This document shows, in pieces, positions 55,665 through 64,000 of a DNA stretch of 64,000 bases. The notes under the pieces were generated by a model. That model was not told the origin of the DNA and ran no database searches. It was given only the letters and a program-made list of their open reading frames with translations. Position 1 is the first letter of the stretch, and every line of letters starts with the position of its first letter. The position numbers and the translations under genes are program-made. The DNA comes from Ulvibacter antarcticus. GTDB taxonomy: Bacteria; Bacteroidota; Bacteroidia; Flavobacteriales; Flavobacteriaceae. The stretch is from positions 62,001 to 126,000 of the forward strand of contig NZ_REFC01000012.1 of NCBI RefSeq assembly GCF_003688405.1. The letters run 5' to 3'.

Positions 55665-56987
55665 ATGCAATACATTCCTAATATACTGTTTCTAATACTA
55701 TTAGCAGCCGGAATTGGCTATTTTACGATGAATATCCGTAAGGTTATTCGCAATATTAAACTCGGGACCGATTTCGACGCTTCCGATCGTAAGGGAGAAC
55801 GTTGGGGAAATGTGGTTCGCATAGCTATGGGGCAGTCTAAAATGGTGAAACGCCCAATTTCCGGATTGCTACACATTATTGTATACGTTGGATTTATCAT
55901 TATCAACATTGAAGTTCTGGAAATTATTATTGACGGGATTCTGGGTACTCACCGAATTTTCGCACCTCTTGGAGCCATGTATGATGTGCTAATTGCAACT
56001 TTTGAAATCCTGGCGTTTTTAGTATTAGTGGGTGTAATAGTATTCTGGACAAGAAGAAATATTCAAAAGATTAAACGTTTTTGGAACCCTGAAATGAAAG
56101 GCTGGCCAAAGAATGATGCCAACTACATCCTTTATTTTGAAATGGTACTTATGGTATTATTTCTCACCATGAACGGGGCAGATCTACAGCTTCAGAATTT
56201 GGGCTCAGCGCATTATACTAAAGCCGGGATGTTTCCTATTAGTGGATTGTTAGCTCCTATATTCGAAAATTTTTCCGAAGCAACACTTATTTTCATAGAG
56301 CGAACCGCCTGGTGGTTGCATATTATTGGGATTCTCATATTCCTTAACTATTTGTATTTCTCTAAGCATTTACATATAATGTTGGCTTTTCCGAATGTTT
56401 ACTTCGGAAGAGTGGAGCCAAAAGGAAAATTTAAAAATAACGAAGCGGTTACCAATGAGGTAAAATTGATGATGGACCCATCTGCAGATCCTTATGCTGC
56501 TCCGGCTGAAGGCGCAGAAGCTCCCGCTAAGTTTGGTGCGAGTGATGTTATGGATTTGAATCAGATTCAATTACTAAATGCATATACCTGTACCGAATGT
56601 GGGCGTTGTACAAGTGAATGTCCTGCAAATATTACTGGAAAAAAATTGTCGCCACGTAAGATCATGATGGACACCAGAGACCGTCTTGAAGAAGTTGGTA
56701 AGAATATTGACACTAATGGCGAATTTAAACCCGATGGAAAACAATTATTAGACGATTATATTACCAGAGAAGAGTTATGGGCATGTACTTCTTGTAATGC
56801 CTGTGTAGAAGCTTGTCCGGTAAGCATAGACCCACTTTCAATTATTATGGAAATGCGTCAATATCTGGTGATGGAGCAGTCTGCCGCGCCTAATGAACTA
56901 AACGTCACTATGACAAATATAGAGAACAATGGAGCGCCTTGGCCATTTAATCAGATGGATCGTTTAAATTGGAAAAATGAGGTTTAG
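55665..56987 (+). CDS. Membrane-bound Fe-S oxidoreductase (HdrD/GlpC-like, NarI-like membrane part)
   Basis: 440 residues. The N-terminal ~250 residues contain five to six transmembrane helices in a cytochrome-b/NarI-like arrangement with possible haem ligands (GLLHIIVYVGF, WWLHIIGIL). The soluble end has two 4Fe-4S motifs, CTECGRCTSECPAN (~309-320) and CTSCNACVEACPV (~377-388). It probably moves electrons between a cytosolic donor and the menaquinone pool. The HdrB-like partner follows after a small HAD gene. Confidence 0.9.
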   Translation: MQYIPNILFLILLAAGIGYFTMNIRKVIRNIKLGTDFDASDRKGERWGNVVRIAMGQSKMVKRPISGLLHIIVYVGFIIINIEVLEIIIDGILGTHRIFAPLGAMYDVLIATFEILAFLVLVGVIVFWTRRNIQKIKRFWNPEMKGWPKNDANYILYFEMVLMVLFLTMNGADLQLQNLGSAHYTKAGMFPISGLLAPIFENFSEATLIFIERTAWWLHIIGILIFLNYLYFSKHLHIMLAFPNVYFGRVEPKGKFKNNEAVTNEVKLMMDPSADPYAAPAEGAEAPAKFGASDVMDLNQIQLLNAYTCTECGRCTSECPANITGKKLSPRKIMMDTRDRLEEVGKNIDTNGEFKPDGKQLLDDYITREELWACTSCNACVEACPVSIDPLSIIMEMRQYLVMEQSAAPNELNVTMTNIENNGAPWPFNQMDRLNWKNEV

Positions 56988-57030
56988 TTATACGACATAA
57001 AATTATCAGTACATTAAAGTTAAATATAGA

Positions 57031-57465
57031 ATGGAAAAAGAAGAAGTGGAGAAATTTTTACACGAAAAAGTAGAAAAAGGAGAGCATGTAAGTCCGGTAT
57101 TACCAAAGGGTGTAAAAAATTATCTAATCGATATTGACGGGACAATTACTGAAGACATTCCAAATGAGGAGCCTGAACGAATGGCAACTTGTAAACCGTT
57201 TCCGGATGCCTTAAAAACATTGAACAAATGGTATGATGAGGGTCATATTATCTGCTTTTTTACTTCGAGAACGGAAGCACATCGTGAAGTGACAGAGAAT
57301 TGGTTAAACGAACACGGATTTAAATTCCATTCGATGTTAATGGGGAAACCAAGAGGTGGTAATTACCATTGGGTGGATAATCACTTGGTTAAAGCCACTC
57401 GTTATAAAGGGAAATTTACTGATCTAGTAGACAAAAAAGTAACCATTCAGGTGTTTAAAGATTAA
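57031..57465 (+). CDS. Small HAD-like hydrolase (LNS2-type region)
   Basis: 144 residues. Motif I is DIDGTI (Asp34, Asp36), motif II FFTSR, motif III GKPRGG, and the fourth motif reads WVDNH. Related flavobacterial proteins are sometimes annotated as phosphoheptose isomerase, for which there is no SIS domain here, so that name should not be used. It is probably a phosphatase of unknown substrate. It lies between the two parts of the Hdr-like pair (43 bp and 11 bp spacing). Confidence 0.75.
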   Translation: MEKEEVEKFLHEKVEKGEHVSPVLPKGVKNYLIDIDGTITEDIPNEEPERMATCKPFPDALKTLNKWYDEGHIICFFTSRTEAHREVTENWLNEHGFKFHSMLMGKPRGGNYHWVDNHLVKATRYKGKFTDLVDKKVTIQVFKD

Positions 57466-57476
57466 CAATAAGACTT

Positions 57477-58268
57477 ATGAGTGAGACAATAAAAGTTCCC
57501 ACAATGGCCGAGTATATGGCAGAAGGTAAACAACCTGAAGTGTTGTTCTGGGTTGGATGTGCGGGTAGTTTTGACGATAGGGCGAAAAAAATAACCAAGG
57601 CTTTTGTTAAATTATTGAATAATGCTAAGGTTGATTTTGCGGTTCTTGGTACCGAAGAAAGTTGTACTGGTGATCCGGCGAAGCGTGCAGGTAATGAGTT
57701 CTTATTTCAAATGCAAGCCATGGGGAATATAGAAGTCATGAATGCCTATGAAGTAAAAAAGATTGTTACGGCATGTCCTCATTGTTTTAACACCATCAAA
57801 AATGAATACCCGGAATTAGGTGGTAATTACGAAGTAATGCATCATACACAATTTTTAAAGTCTCTTCTTTCTGAAGGGCGTTTAAAAGTGGAAGGCGGAA
57901 AATTTAAAGGAAAACGCATTACGTTTCACGACCCATGTTATTTGGGTAGAGCTAATGGCGAATATGAAGCACCTCGCGAATTACTTCAAAAACTGGAAGT
58001 TGAATTGGTGGAGATGAAGCGATGTAAAACCCGCGGACTCTGTTGCGGAGCTGGAGGAGCTCAGATGTTTAAAGAACCGGAACCTGGAAATAAAGACATT
58101 AATATAGAACGTACTGAAGAAGCCTTAGAAACCAAACCTGAAATCATTGCTGCAGGTTGTCCGTTTTGCAATACCATGCTTACCGATGGCGTTAAAGGAA
58201 AAGACAAGGAGGCAGATGTTACGGTTATGGACATAGCCGAAATGATCGCAAATGCTTCTGATCTTTAA
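57477..58268 (+). CDS. (Fe-S)-binding protein with two CCG domains (HdrB-like)
   Basis: 263 residues. Each CCG half is visible: GCAGSFDDRAKK, EESCTGDPAKRAGNE and ACPHCFNTIKNEYPE, then HDPCYLGR, RGLCCGAGGAQMF and GCPFCNTML. In HdrB these cysteines bind non-cubane 4Fe-4S clusters that reduce disulfides. Flavobacteria have no CoM-S-S-CoB, so the substrate is unknown. It most likely works with the membrane Fe-S protein at 55665-56987. Confidence 0.92.
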   Translation: MSETIKVPTMAEYMAEGKQPEVLFWVGCAGSFDDRAKKITKAFVKLLNNAKVDFAVLGTEESCTGDPAKRAGNEFLFQMQAMGNIEVMNAYEVKKIVTACPHCFNTIKNEYPELGGNYEVMHHTQFLKSLLSEGRLKVEGGKFKGKRITFHDPCYLGRANGEYEAPRELLQKLEVELVEMKRCKTRGLCCGAGGAQMFKEPEPGNKDINIERTEEALETKPEIIAAGCPFCNTMLTDGVKGKDKEADVTVMDIAEMIANASDL

Positions 58269-58384
58269 CTTCTATAATAAGTTCTGCATAATTTAATTGA
58301 GGAAGTGAAAATTAGACACATTATGGTCTAATATTTGGTGCTCTTCATTGTATTGAAACCAATTTTCTGCAAAAACAAAAAAAA

Positions 58385-58870
58385 ATGCTAATAGAGTTTG
58401 AAAAATTACCTGATGATTCCCGTATATGGGTGTATCAGTGCAATCGAAAATTATCTGATGAAGAAGTTGCTGCCATAACGCCAAAAACGGAAGTATTCCT
58501 CGAAAAATGGACTGCCCATGGTTCGGATCTTGAAGCTGGTTTCGAGATAAAATATAACCGATTCATCGTTTTAGGTCTTAATCAGGCTAATGCTTCGGCA
58601 TCTGGCTGCAGCATAGACGCATCCGTGCGGTTTATTCAATCTTTAGAGAAGGAATTGGAAGTTGATTTGTTAGATAAAATGAACGTGACTTTTTATAATG
58701 GGGAGTTTATTGCGCACAAATCTCTATCAGATTTCCGTAAAATGGCTAAAGCTCGATCCGTATCACCCAATACCGTAGTTTTTAATAATCTGATCAATAC
58801 AAAGTCAGAATATTTAGAAAATTGGGAAGTACCAGCTAAAGAAAGCTGGCATAATAGGTTTTTATCTTAG
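58385..58870 (+). CDS. Conserved Bacteroidota protein sometimes called 'ABC transporter ATPase'
   Basis: 161 residues, soluble, with a compact alpha/beta look (IWVYQCNRKLSDEEVAAITP, FIVLGLNQANASASGCSIDA, FIQSLEKELEVDLLDKMNV). Proteins of this kind carry the name ABC transporter ATPase in databases, but no Walker A, Walker B or LSGGQ motif is present, so I treat it as function unknown. It follows the HdrB-like gene after 116 bp and precedes the GH3 fusion by 17 bp. Confidence 0.75.
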   Translation: MLIEFEKLPDDSRIWVYQCNRKLSDEEVAAITPKTEVFLEKWTAHGSDLEAGFEIKYNRFIVLGLNQANASASGCSIDASVRFIQSLEKELEVDLLDKMNVTFYNGEFIAHKSLSDFRKMAKARSVSPNTVVFNNLINTKSEYLENWEVPAKESWHNRFLS

Positions 58871-58887
58871 TTTAGATTTTTCATTGT

Positions 58888-61812
58888 ATGTATAGAATTG
58901 TTGTAAGCTTGTGTTTTATGGTGGTATGCGCTACCTCTTTATCACAACAGTTAAATCCACTTATAGTAGAACATGATCTTGCCCGACAACAAAAATGGGT
59001 AGATAGTATCTACGGTAATATGTCGCTGCAGGAAAAGGTTGGACAATTATTCATGCCGGTAATTTTTTCGAGCGATTCCAAAAAGAAAACTGATCAAATA
59101 AAGGATCTTATTGCAAACCAATATATTGGCGGATTAATCTTTTCTAAAGGCGGTCCGAAACAACAGATCAAACTAAATAATGAATACCAAGAGCTTTCGA
59201 ACATCCCAATGTTAATGGCAATGGATGCCGAATGGGGCTTGGCAATGCGATTAGATTCTACCTATGCTTACCCATGGAATATGACTCTGGGCGCCATCAC
59301 CGATAATAAGATCGTGGAAAAAGTAGGGCGTCGCATTGGTGAGCAAACCCGAAGAATGGGTATGAACATCAACTTTGCACCTGTAGTCGATATAAATACG
59401 AATCCAGCAAATCCAATTATAGGAAATCGCTCCTTTGGGGAAGATAAATATAATGTAGCCGAAAAATCACTCGCCTTTATGAAAGGTCTACAAAGCGTTG
59501 GTGTTCTTGCGAATGCTAAGCATTTTCCGGGACACGGTGATACAGATCAGGATTCACATAAAACATTACCAACGATAAATTTTTCTAAAGCGCGAATTGA
59601 CAGCATAGAGCTTTATCCCTATAAACGTCTAATTCGAGAAGGATTAAGCAGCGTTATGGTAGCACACCTCAATGTACCTTCATTAGAGGATCGCCATAAC
59701 TTCCCTTCATCTCTTTCAGAAAATATAGTTACCAACTTATTAAAGGGAAAACTTGGTTTTAATGGTCTGGTTTTTACAGATGCACTGAATATGAAAGGCG
59801 CATCAGATTACAAAGAACCCGGCGGAATTGATCTCGCAGCTTTTCTTGCTGGTAACGATGTGTTATTGATTTCTGAAGACATTCCTAAAGCGCATGCACT
59901 TATGGTAAACGCATATCGTGAAGGTGTAATTACGGAGGAGCGTTTGCTTCATTCAGTCAAGAAAATACTCTTTGCCAAGTACAAAGTGGGCTTAAACAAA
60001 TATATACCTGTGAATCCTGCCTTTGTGGTTCAGGACCTCAATAGTGTTTATGATGACGTTTTGTATGAAGAGGTGATGGAAAATGCGCTTACAGTAATTA
60101 AGAACGAGGAAGAGTTGCTTCCGCTTAGAGATTTAAAAGATAATAAGTTTGCCTATGTTAACTTCGGAAATGATTCCGGTGCCGATTTCCTGGATCAATT
60201 ACAAAAATATACTAAGGTCGATTGGGTAAAAGCCAATAGTCTGGATGATTATATTCAGAAGCTGAAATTTTACGATTACGTCATTATTGGTTTTCATAAA
60301 TCAAATGAAGGCCCATGGAAAGATTATGAATTTACAGAAAAAGAACTAGTATGGTTATATGAAATAGCCAGATTGAACAAGGTTATTCTTGATGTGTTTG
60401 CGAGACCATATGCGATGCTAGACCTAAAAACCACTACTAATTTTGAAGGGATTATTATATCGTATCAGAATAGTAAAGTTTCTCAGGAGCTTTCAGCACA
60501 ACTTATTTTTGGAGCACGTAGCGCGAAAGGAAGGTTGCCGGTTTCTTTGGGAGAGGATTTTCCAGTAGGGACAGGAGTTGATACAGAAAACTTAAAACGA
60601 TTGCAGTACGGATCGCCGGAAAGCGTCGGAATGAGTACGTATCGATTGAAAAAAATAGATTCGCTGGCGAGAGTTGGTTTATGGGGAAATATGATGCCCG
60701 GGGCTCAGATTCTCGTAGCCAGAAAAGGAAAAGTAATTTATAGCAAGAATTTTGGGTACCATACTCAAAATCGAAAAAATAGTGTAAAAGATAATGACCT
60801 ATACGATGTCGCATCACTAACTAAGATTCTATCGACTACTCCATTAGTCATGGAATTATTTGATAGAGATATTATCACAATGGATTCGCAATTGGGTGAA
60901 TTATTGCCAGAATATAAAAACTCGAATAAAGCACACATTACCTTAAGAGATATGTTATCTCATTACGCACGATTGAAGGCATGGATTCCGTTTTATTCAG
61001 CAACTATCGATTCGGTTACCAAAAGACCAGCTTCTAAGTATTACTCAGAGAAGTCCAACAGTGATTTCAATATTAAAGTAGCCGATGATTTATATTTAAG
61101 GAAGGATTACAAAGATAGTATCTACGAACAGATAAGAGTGAGTGAATTACGCAGCCGTTTGAGTTATAAATATTCTGACCTACCATATTATATTATGAAA
61201 AAATATCTTGAGGAATTCTACGGAACACCTCTTGATGAATTAATACAGACACACCTTTACCAATCCCTTGGAGCTAATTATACGACTTATTTGCCCTTAT
61301 CGAAATTTTCGAAAGTGGATATTGTTCCAACTGAAGAAGACAATTATTTCAGAATGCAAAAGGTACACGGTTACGTCCACGATCAAGGTGCTGCCATGAT
61401 GGGCGGAGTAGGAGGTCATGCAGGTATTTTCAGTAATGCAAATGACGTAGCTAAAATTATGCAGTTGTATTTATGGGACGGATTTTATGGTGGTACACGA
61501 TATTTCAGTCCTGAAACCATGCAGGCATTCAATACATGTTATTATTGTGAAGATAATGTAAGGAGAGGCGTAGGATTCGACAAACCTCAATTAGGAGAAT
61601 CGGGTCCGACTTGCGGTTGTGTCTCAATGACTAGCTTTGGGCACAGTGGTTTTACAGGAACTTTTACCTGGGCAGATCCGGAGCAGGAGTTAGTATATGT
61701 CTTTTTGTCGAACCGAACCTATCCTTCTGCCGATAACCGAAAAATTATTGGCAGTAATCTTAGATCGAATATACAAGAGGCGATCTATGAAGCAATTAAT
61801 ACTTTAAACTAA
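58888..61812 (+). CDS. GH3 N-acetylglucosaminidase-like / class C beta-lactamase-like fusion
   Basis: 974 residues: signal peptide, GH3 domain (~30-560) and serine hydrolase domain (~570-974). The GH3 part has the NagZ-type loop KHFPGHGDTDQDSH (~211-224) and nucleophile FTDALNMKGA (~Asp298). The hydrolase part has SxxK in ASLTKI (Ser643, Lys646), YSD where YxN is usual, and HSG (~918) in place of KTG, a pattern of esterases or peptidases rather than true beta-lactamases. The combination suggests trimming of both sugar and peptide parts of muropeptides in the periplasm. bshA follows after 9 bp. Confidence 0.88.
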   Translation: MYRIVVSLCFMVVCATSLSQQLNPLIVEHDLARQQKWVDSIYGNMSLQEKVGQLFMPVIFSSDSKKKTDQIKDLIANQYIGGLIFSKGGPKQQIKLNNEYQELSNIPMLMAMDAEWGLAMRLDSTYAYPWNMTLGAITDNKIVEKVGRRIGEQTRRMGMNINFAPVVDINTNPANPIIGNRSFGEDKYNVAEKSLAFMKGLQSVGVLANAKHFPGHGDTDQDSHKTLPTINFSKARIDSIELYPYKRLIREGLSSVMVAHLNVPSLEDRHNFPSSLSENIVTNLLKGKLGFNGLVFTDALNMKGASDYKEPGGIDLAAFLAGNDVLLISEDIPKAHALMVNAYREGVITEERLLHSVKKILFAKYKVGLNKYIPVNPAFVVQDLNSVYDDVLYEEVMENALTVIKNEEELLPLRDLKDNKFAYVNFGNDSGADFLDQLQKYTKVDWVKANSLDDYIQKLKFYDYVIIGFHKSNEGPWKDYEFTEKELVWLYEIARLNKVILDVFARPYAMLDLKTTTNFEGIIISYQNSKVSQELSAQLIFGARSAKGRLPVSLGEDFPVGTGVDTENLKRLQYGSPESVGMSTYRLKKIDSLARVGLWGNMMPGAQILVARKGKVIYSKNFGYHTQNRKNSVKDNDLYDVASLTKILSTTPLVMELFDRDIITMDSQLGELLPEYKNSNKAHITLRDMLSHYARLKAWIPFYSATIDSVTKRPASKYYSEKSNSDFNIKVADDLYLRKDYKDSIYEQIRVSELRSRLSYKYSDLPYYIMKKYLEEFYGTPLDELIQTHLYQSLGANYTTYLPLSKFSKVDIVPTEEDNYFRMQKVHGYVHDQGAAMMGGVGGHAGIFSNANDVAKIMQLYLWDGFYGGTRYFSPETMQAFNTCYYCEDNVRRGVGFDKPQLGESGPTCGCVSMTSFGHSGFTGTFTWADPEQELVYVFLSNRTYPSADNRKIIGSNLRSNIQEAIYEAINTLN

Positions 61813-61821
61813 TTAAAATAG

Positions 61822-62955
61822 ATGAAAATAGCCATTGTTTGTTATCCTACATTTGGAGGAAGTGGTGTTGTAGCTACCGAACTAGGAATTGCTTTGTCAA
61901 ATCGAGGTCATGAAGTTCACTTTATAACCTATAAACAGCCTGTTCGCTTAGACTTATTTTCGCATAATATCCACTTTCATGAAGTTTCGGTACCGGATTA
62001 TCCGTTATTTCATTATCAGCCGTACGAATTAGCACTATCAAGTAAGTTGGTCGATATGGTGAAGCTTCATAAAATAGAATTGCTTCATGTTCATTACGCA
62101 ATTCCTCATGCATATGCCGGTTATATGGCTAAACAAATGCTGGCTTCAGAAAACATTCACATTCCAATGGTAACTACCTTGCATGGTACAGATATCACCT
62201 TGGTAGGAAGTCATCCTTTTTACAAACCTGCGGTTACTTTCAGTATTAACAATAGCGATGTGGTTACTTCTGTTTCCCAAAGCTTAAAAGATGATACCCT
62301 ACGTCTTTTCGATATTGAGAAGGAAATATTTGTAGTTCCAAATTTTATAGATATTGAGAAGCATGCAAATCCTTATACCGAGTGCCAAAGGGATCTAATG
62401 GCAACTAAGGAAGAACGTATAATTACTCATATTAGCAACTTGAGACCAGTTAAACGTATAATGGATGTGGTTGAGATTTTTGATCGCATCCAAAAAGAGA
62501 TGCCTGCGAAATTGCTAATGGTAGGTGAAGGTCCGGAAAAAGAGAAAGCAGAAGCACTTTGTAGATCTAAAGGCATTGAAAACAAAGTACTGTTCCTTGG
62601 TAATAGCAACGAGATTGATAAGATTTTGTGTTTTAGTGATTTATTCCTTCTTCCTTCGGAAAAAGAGAGCTTCGGATTGGCAGCATTAGAAGCAATGGCA
62701 TGTGGCGTTCCGGTTATATCAAGCAATGCAGGAGGTCTTTCCGAAGTAAATAAACAAGGAATAAGTGGTTTCTTAAGTAATGTAGGTGATGTCAACGATA
62801 TGGCTGCAAATGCTTTAAAAATTCTGCAAAATCAGGAAACATTAGCGATGTTTAAAGAACAAGCTAAAGATGAATCCAGAAATTTCGACACAGACAAGAT
62901 TGTACCAATGTATGAAGAAGTCTACGAACACGCGAGAAATAGCGTTCATTGCTAA
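61822..62955 (+). CDS. bshA: N-acetyl-alpha-D-glucosaminyl L-malate synthase
   Basis: 377 residues, GT4 glycosyltransferase. The start CYPTFGGSGVVATELG and HFITYKQPVRLD are the BshA signature, and the later LLPSEKESFGLAALEAMACG and VISSNAGGL are standard GT4 elements. It makes GlcNAc-malate, the first step of bacillithiol synthesis, from UDP-GlcNAc and L-malate. bshB and bshC are not in the window. A terminator follows. Confidence 0.95.
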   Translation: MKIAIVCYPTFGGSGVVATELGIALSNRGHEVHFITYKQPVRLDLFSHNIHFHEVSVPDYPLFHYQPYELALSSKLVDMVKLHKIELLHVHYAIPHAYAGYMAKQMLASENIHIPMVTTLHGTDITLVGSHPFYKPAVTFSINNSDVVTSVSQSLKDDTLRLFDIEKEIFVVPNFIDIEKHANPYTECQRDLMATKEERIITHISNLRPVKRIMDVVEIFDRIQKEMPAKLLMVGEGPEKEKAEALCRSKGIENKVLFLGNSNEIDKILCFSDLFLLPSEKESFGLAALEAMACGVPVISSNAGGLSEVNKQGISGFLSNVGDVNDMAANALKILQNQETLAMFKEQAKDESRNFDTDKIVPMYEEVYEHARNSVHC

Positions 62956-63010
62956 TTTCTTTATATTACTTTCTGCGTTTTAATCCAGAATAAAAGTATT
63001 GCATTAATAG

Positions 63011-63045
63011 AAAATGCCTCCTCATATATAACGAGAAGGCATTTT
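63011..63045 (+). terminator. Rho-independent terminator after bshA (bidirectional)
   Basis: AAAATGCCT-C-CTC / GAG-A-AGGCATTTT: 12 pairs with one mismatch, 9-base loop, T/A-rich flanks. Lies between bshA (+) and the beta-barrel gene (-) and can serve both. Confidence 0.85.
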
Positions 63046-63071
63046 CTTTAATTGAGAATTAATATAGTGTT

Positions 63072-63560
63072 TTAAAACTGATAGCGCGCAGCAATACCAA
63101 TATTCAGATTCACGTCGTCAACGTATCTTCCAAAATTAGCTTCCGGCCTTAGATCAAATGAAACAAGAAGAGGAAAGTCAAAATCATACTCCAATCCTAC
63201 AGTTCCAGTGGCATATCCATATACTTCAGCAGAACGATCGTTAAAATGTTTGTCGTCATAAATAACCTGTCCAACACCTACACCCGGGCCAGCATACCAA
63301 TTTAGACCCCCGTCAATATTCCAAACCCACTCATAAAGCCCTGTTAGTTTAATGGCATCTGTTTTCTTACCACTTCGAGTCGCCAACCCAAGTTCAATCC
63401 GATTGTTGTTAGTTCCTACAGCCCGTTGATAATTCGCTTCAACACCAAAACCTCTACTATCCCCAAATCTTACCCCAATCGCATTTTTTGAAATTTCCTG
63501 CGCATACATCTCTGACGCAAAAACTGAAATCACAAGCAATAATAAAAATCGATTTTTCAT
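63072..63560 (-). CDS. Outer membrane beta-barrel protein
   Basis: 162 residues: signal peptide (MKNRFLLLLVISVFASEMYAQ), then eight or so amphipathic strands (IGVRFGDSRGFGVEANYQRA, YAGPGVGVGQVIYD, YATGTVGLEYDFDFPLLVSFDLRPE) and the terminal aromatic IAARYQF typical of barrels inserted by BAM. A small OmpX/OmpW-like barrel of unknown role. Single gene. Confidence 0.85.
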   Translation of the reverse strand: MKNRFLLLLVISVFASEMYAQEISKNAIGVRFGDSRGFGVEANYQRAVGTNNNRIELGLATRSGKKTDAIKLTGLYEWVWNIDGGLNWYAGPGVGVGQVIYDDKHFNDRSAEVYGYATGTVGLEYDFDFPLLVSFDLRPEANFGRYVDDVNLNIGIAARYQF

Positions 63561-63674
63561 AGTTTGTTATTTGTTTATAAATTAGGAAACCAAAGATAGC
63601 TTACTACAGAATCCCTTGATGTTAATAGCCTGCCAAGATTCTTAATTTTGTAAGAATGTTTTGTTAACGTTTTG

Positions 63675-63682
63675 TACTTTTG
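63675..63682 (+). promoter_or_regulatory. Candidate -7 element of the FAD-oxidase gene
   Basis: TACTTTTG matches TAnnTTTG exactly and ends 10 bp before the start codon. TTTG at 63647-63650 is 24 bp upstream, slightly far for -33. Confidence 0.5.
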
Positions 63683-63692
63683 TGGAGTTCAA

Positions 63693-64000
63693 ATGAAAGA
63701 GAAACTACTTCAGTTTAAGGAAATTTTCGACGGTGATTTTCATATAGACAAGTTGCATAAAACATTATATGCGACCGATGCTTCTGTATATCGAAAAATT
63801 CCATTAGCGGTAGCATATCCGTTGTCAGAAATTGGAATTAAACAACTTATTAAATTTGCTTCAGAGCATGGTACTTCGCTTGTTCCCAGAACAGCAGGAA
63901 CATCTCTAGCCGGACAATGTGTTGGCGCTGGTATTATTGTTGATGTTTCCAAATACTTAAATAAAATACTCTCTTTAGATCTAAATAATCGAACCGTTAC
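63693..64000 (+). CDS. FAD-binding (and probably Fe-S-binding) oxidase, N-terminal part
   Basis: Runs off the right edge; 102 codons visible. The start MKEKLLQFKEIFDGDFHIDK is followed by TDASVYRKIPLAVAYP and the PCMH-type FAD-binding loop VPRTAGTSLAGQ. This matches the ~970-residue YdiJ/D-lactate-dehydrogenase-like proteins of Bacteroidota that couple an FAD domain to 4Fe-4S and CCG domains, but the C-terminal domains lie outside the window, so only the FAD-binding part is proven. A 2-hydroxyacid is the likely substrate. Confidence 0.82.
   Translation, partial: MKEKLLQFKEIFDGDFHIDKLHKTLYATDASVYRKIPLAVAYPLSEIGIKQLIKFASEHGTSLVPRTAGTSLAGQCVGAGIIVDVSKYLNKILSLDLNNRTV

Noticed and set aside
57031-57465. 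Phosphoheptose isomerase
   Set aside because: HAD motifs are present and no SIS domain can be seen.
58385-58870. ABC transporter ATPase
   Set aside because: No Walker A, Walker B or signature motif.

Overview
The window is chromosomal DNA of a Bacteroidota bacterium, most likely a member of the Flavobacteriaceae. The signs are low GC, almost no Shine-Dalgarno sequences, a TTTG-N20-TAnnTTTG promoter in front of the tRNA cluster, a T9SS-type sorting domain, a hybrid two-component regulator with AraC output, BshA (bacillithiol), an LptD/TamB envelope set and several proteins typical of the phylum (DUF4159, THUMP-like methyltransferase, LIC11966-like). Gene density is high. I see no prophage, transposase, CRISPR array or rRNA operon.

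Layout: 1-1105 holds the end of an iron-dependent alcohol dehydrogenase (KdnB-like) and an acyltransferase. From 13349 down to 1329 runs a minus-strand block: a candidate leader peptide, thrA-thrB-thrC, gcvT, glsA, a sugar-nucleotide reductase-like SDR, a pterin dehydratase, the Prc protease, a LIC11966-like secreted protein and YebC. Then come nnrD (+), a secreted endonuclease I and a PLD lipoprotein (-), a TlpA-like lipoprotein (-), hutH (+), small proteins, a T9SS cargo protein, a DksA/TraR-type zinc finger, clpC (-), gyrA and a TPR protein (+), an NlpC/P60 peptidase and a thiolase (-), pgpH (+) and a 1316-residue hybrid sensor/regulator (-).

38134-39566 is the most unusual part. It holds a 45-residue membrane protein, an imperfect palindrome, and a minus-strand tRNA cluster Ser(GCU)-Pro(UGG)-Arg(UCU). 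Two of the tRNAs are followed by partial 3'-end copies of themselves in which the T-loop is interrupted by the same kind of 24-nt hairpin element. The Arg copy, with its terminator, is repeated in tandem at an exact 89-bp period.

39567-45508 (-) carries RNA-modification genes (THUMP-like methyltransferase, TrmH-type, RsmE, TsaD) mixed with an AI-2E family permease, DUF4159 and a TfoX-like protein. 45.6-63 kb is an envelope region: tamB, ridA and lptD, an amidase, an MlaD-type protein, a two-gene HdrD/HdrB-like Fe-S oxidoreductase with a small HAD gene between its parts, a GH3/beta-lactamase fusion and bshA. The window ends inside an FAD-binding oxidase.

Across the whole window the octamer TTCCGAAG (either strand) occurs at least 53 times by my eye count, about once per 1.2 kb, against about 1.4 expected from base composition. 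That density resembles DNA uptake signal sequences and is the strongest unexplained signal here.
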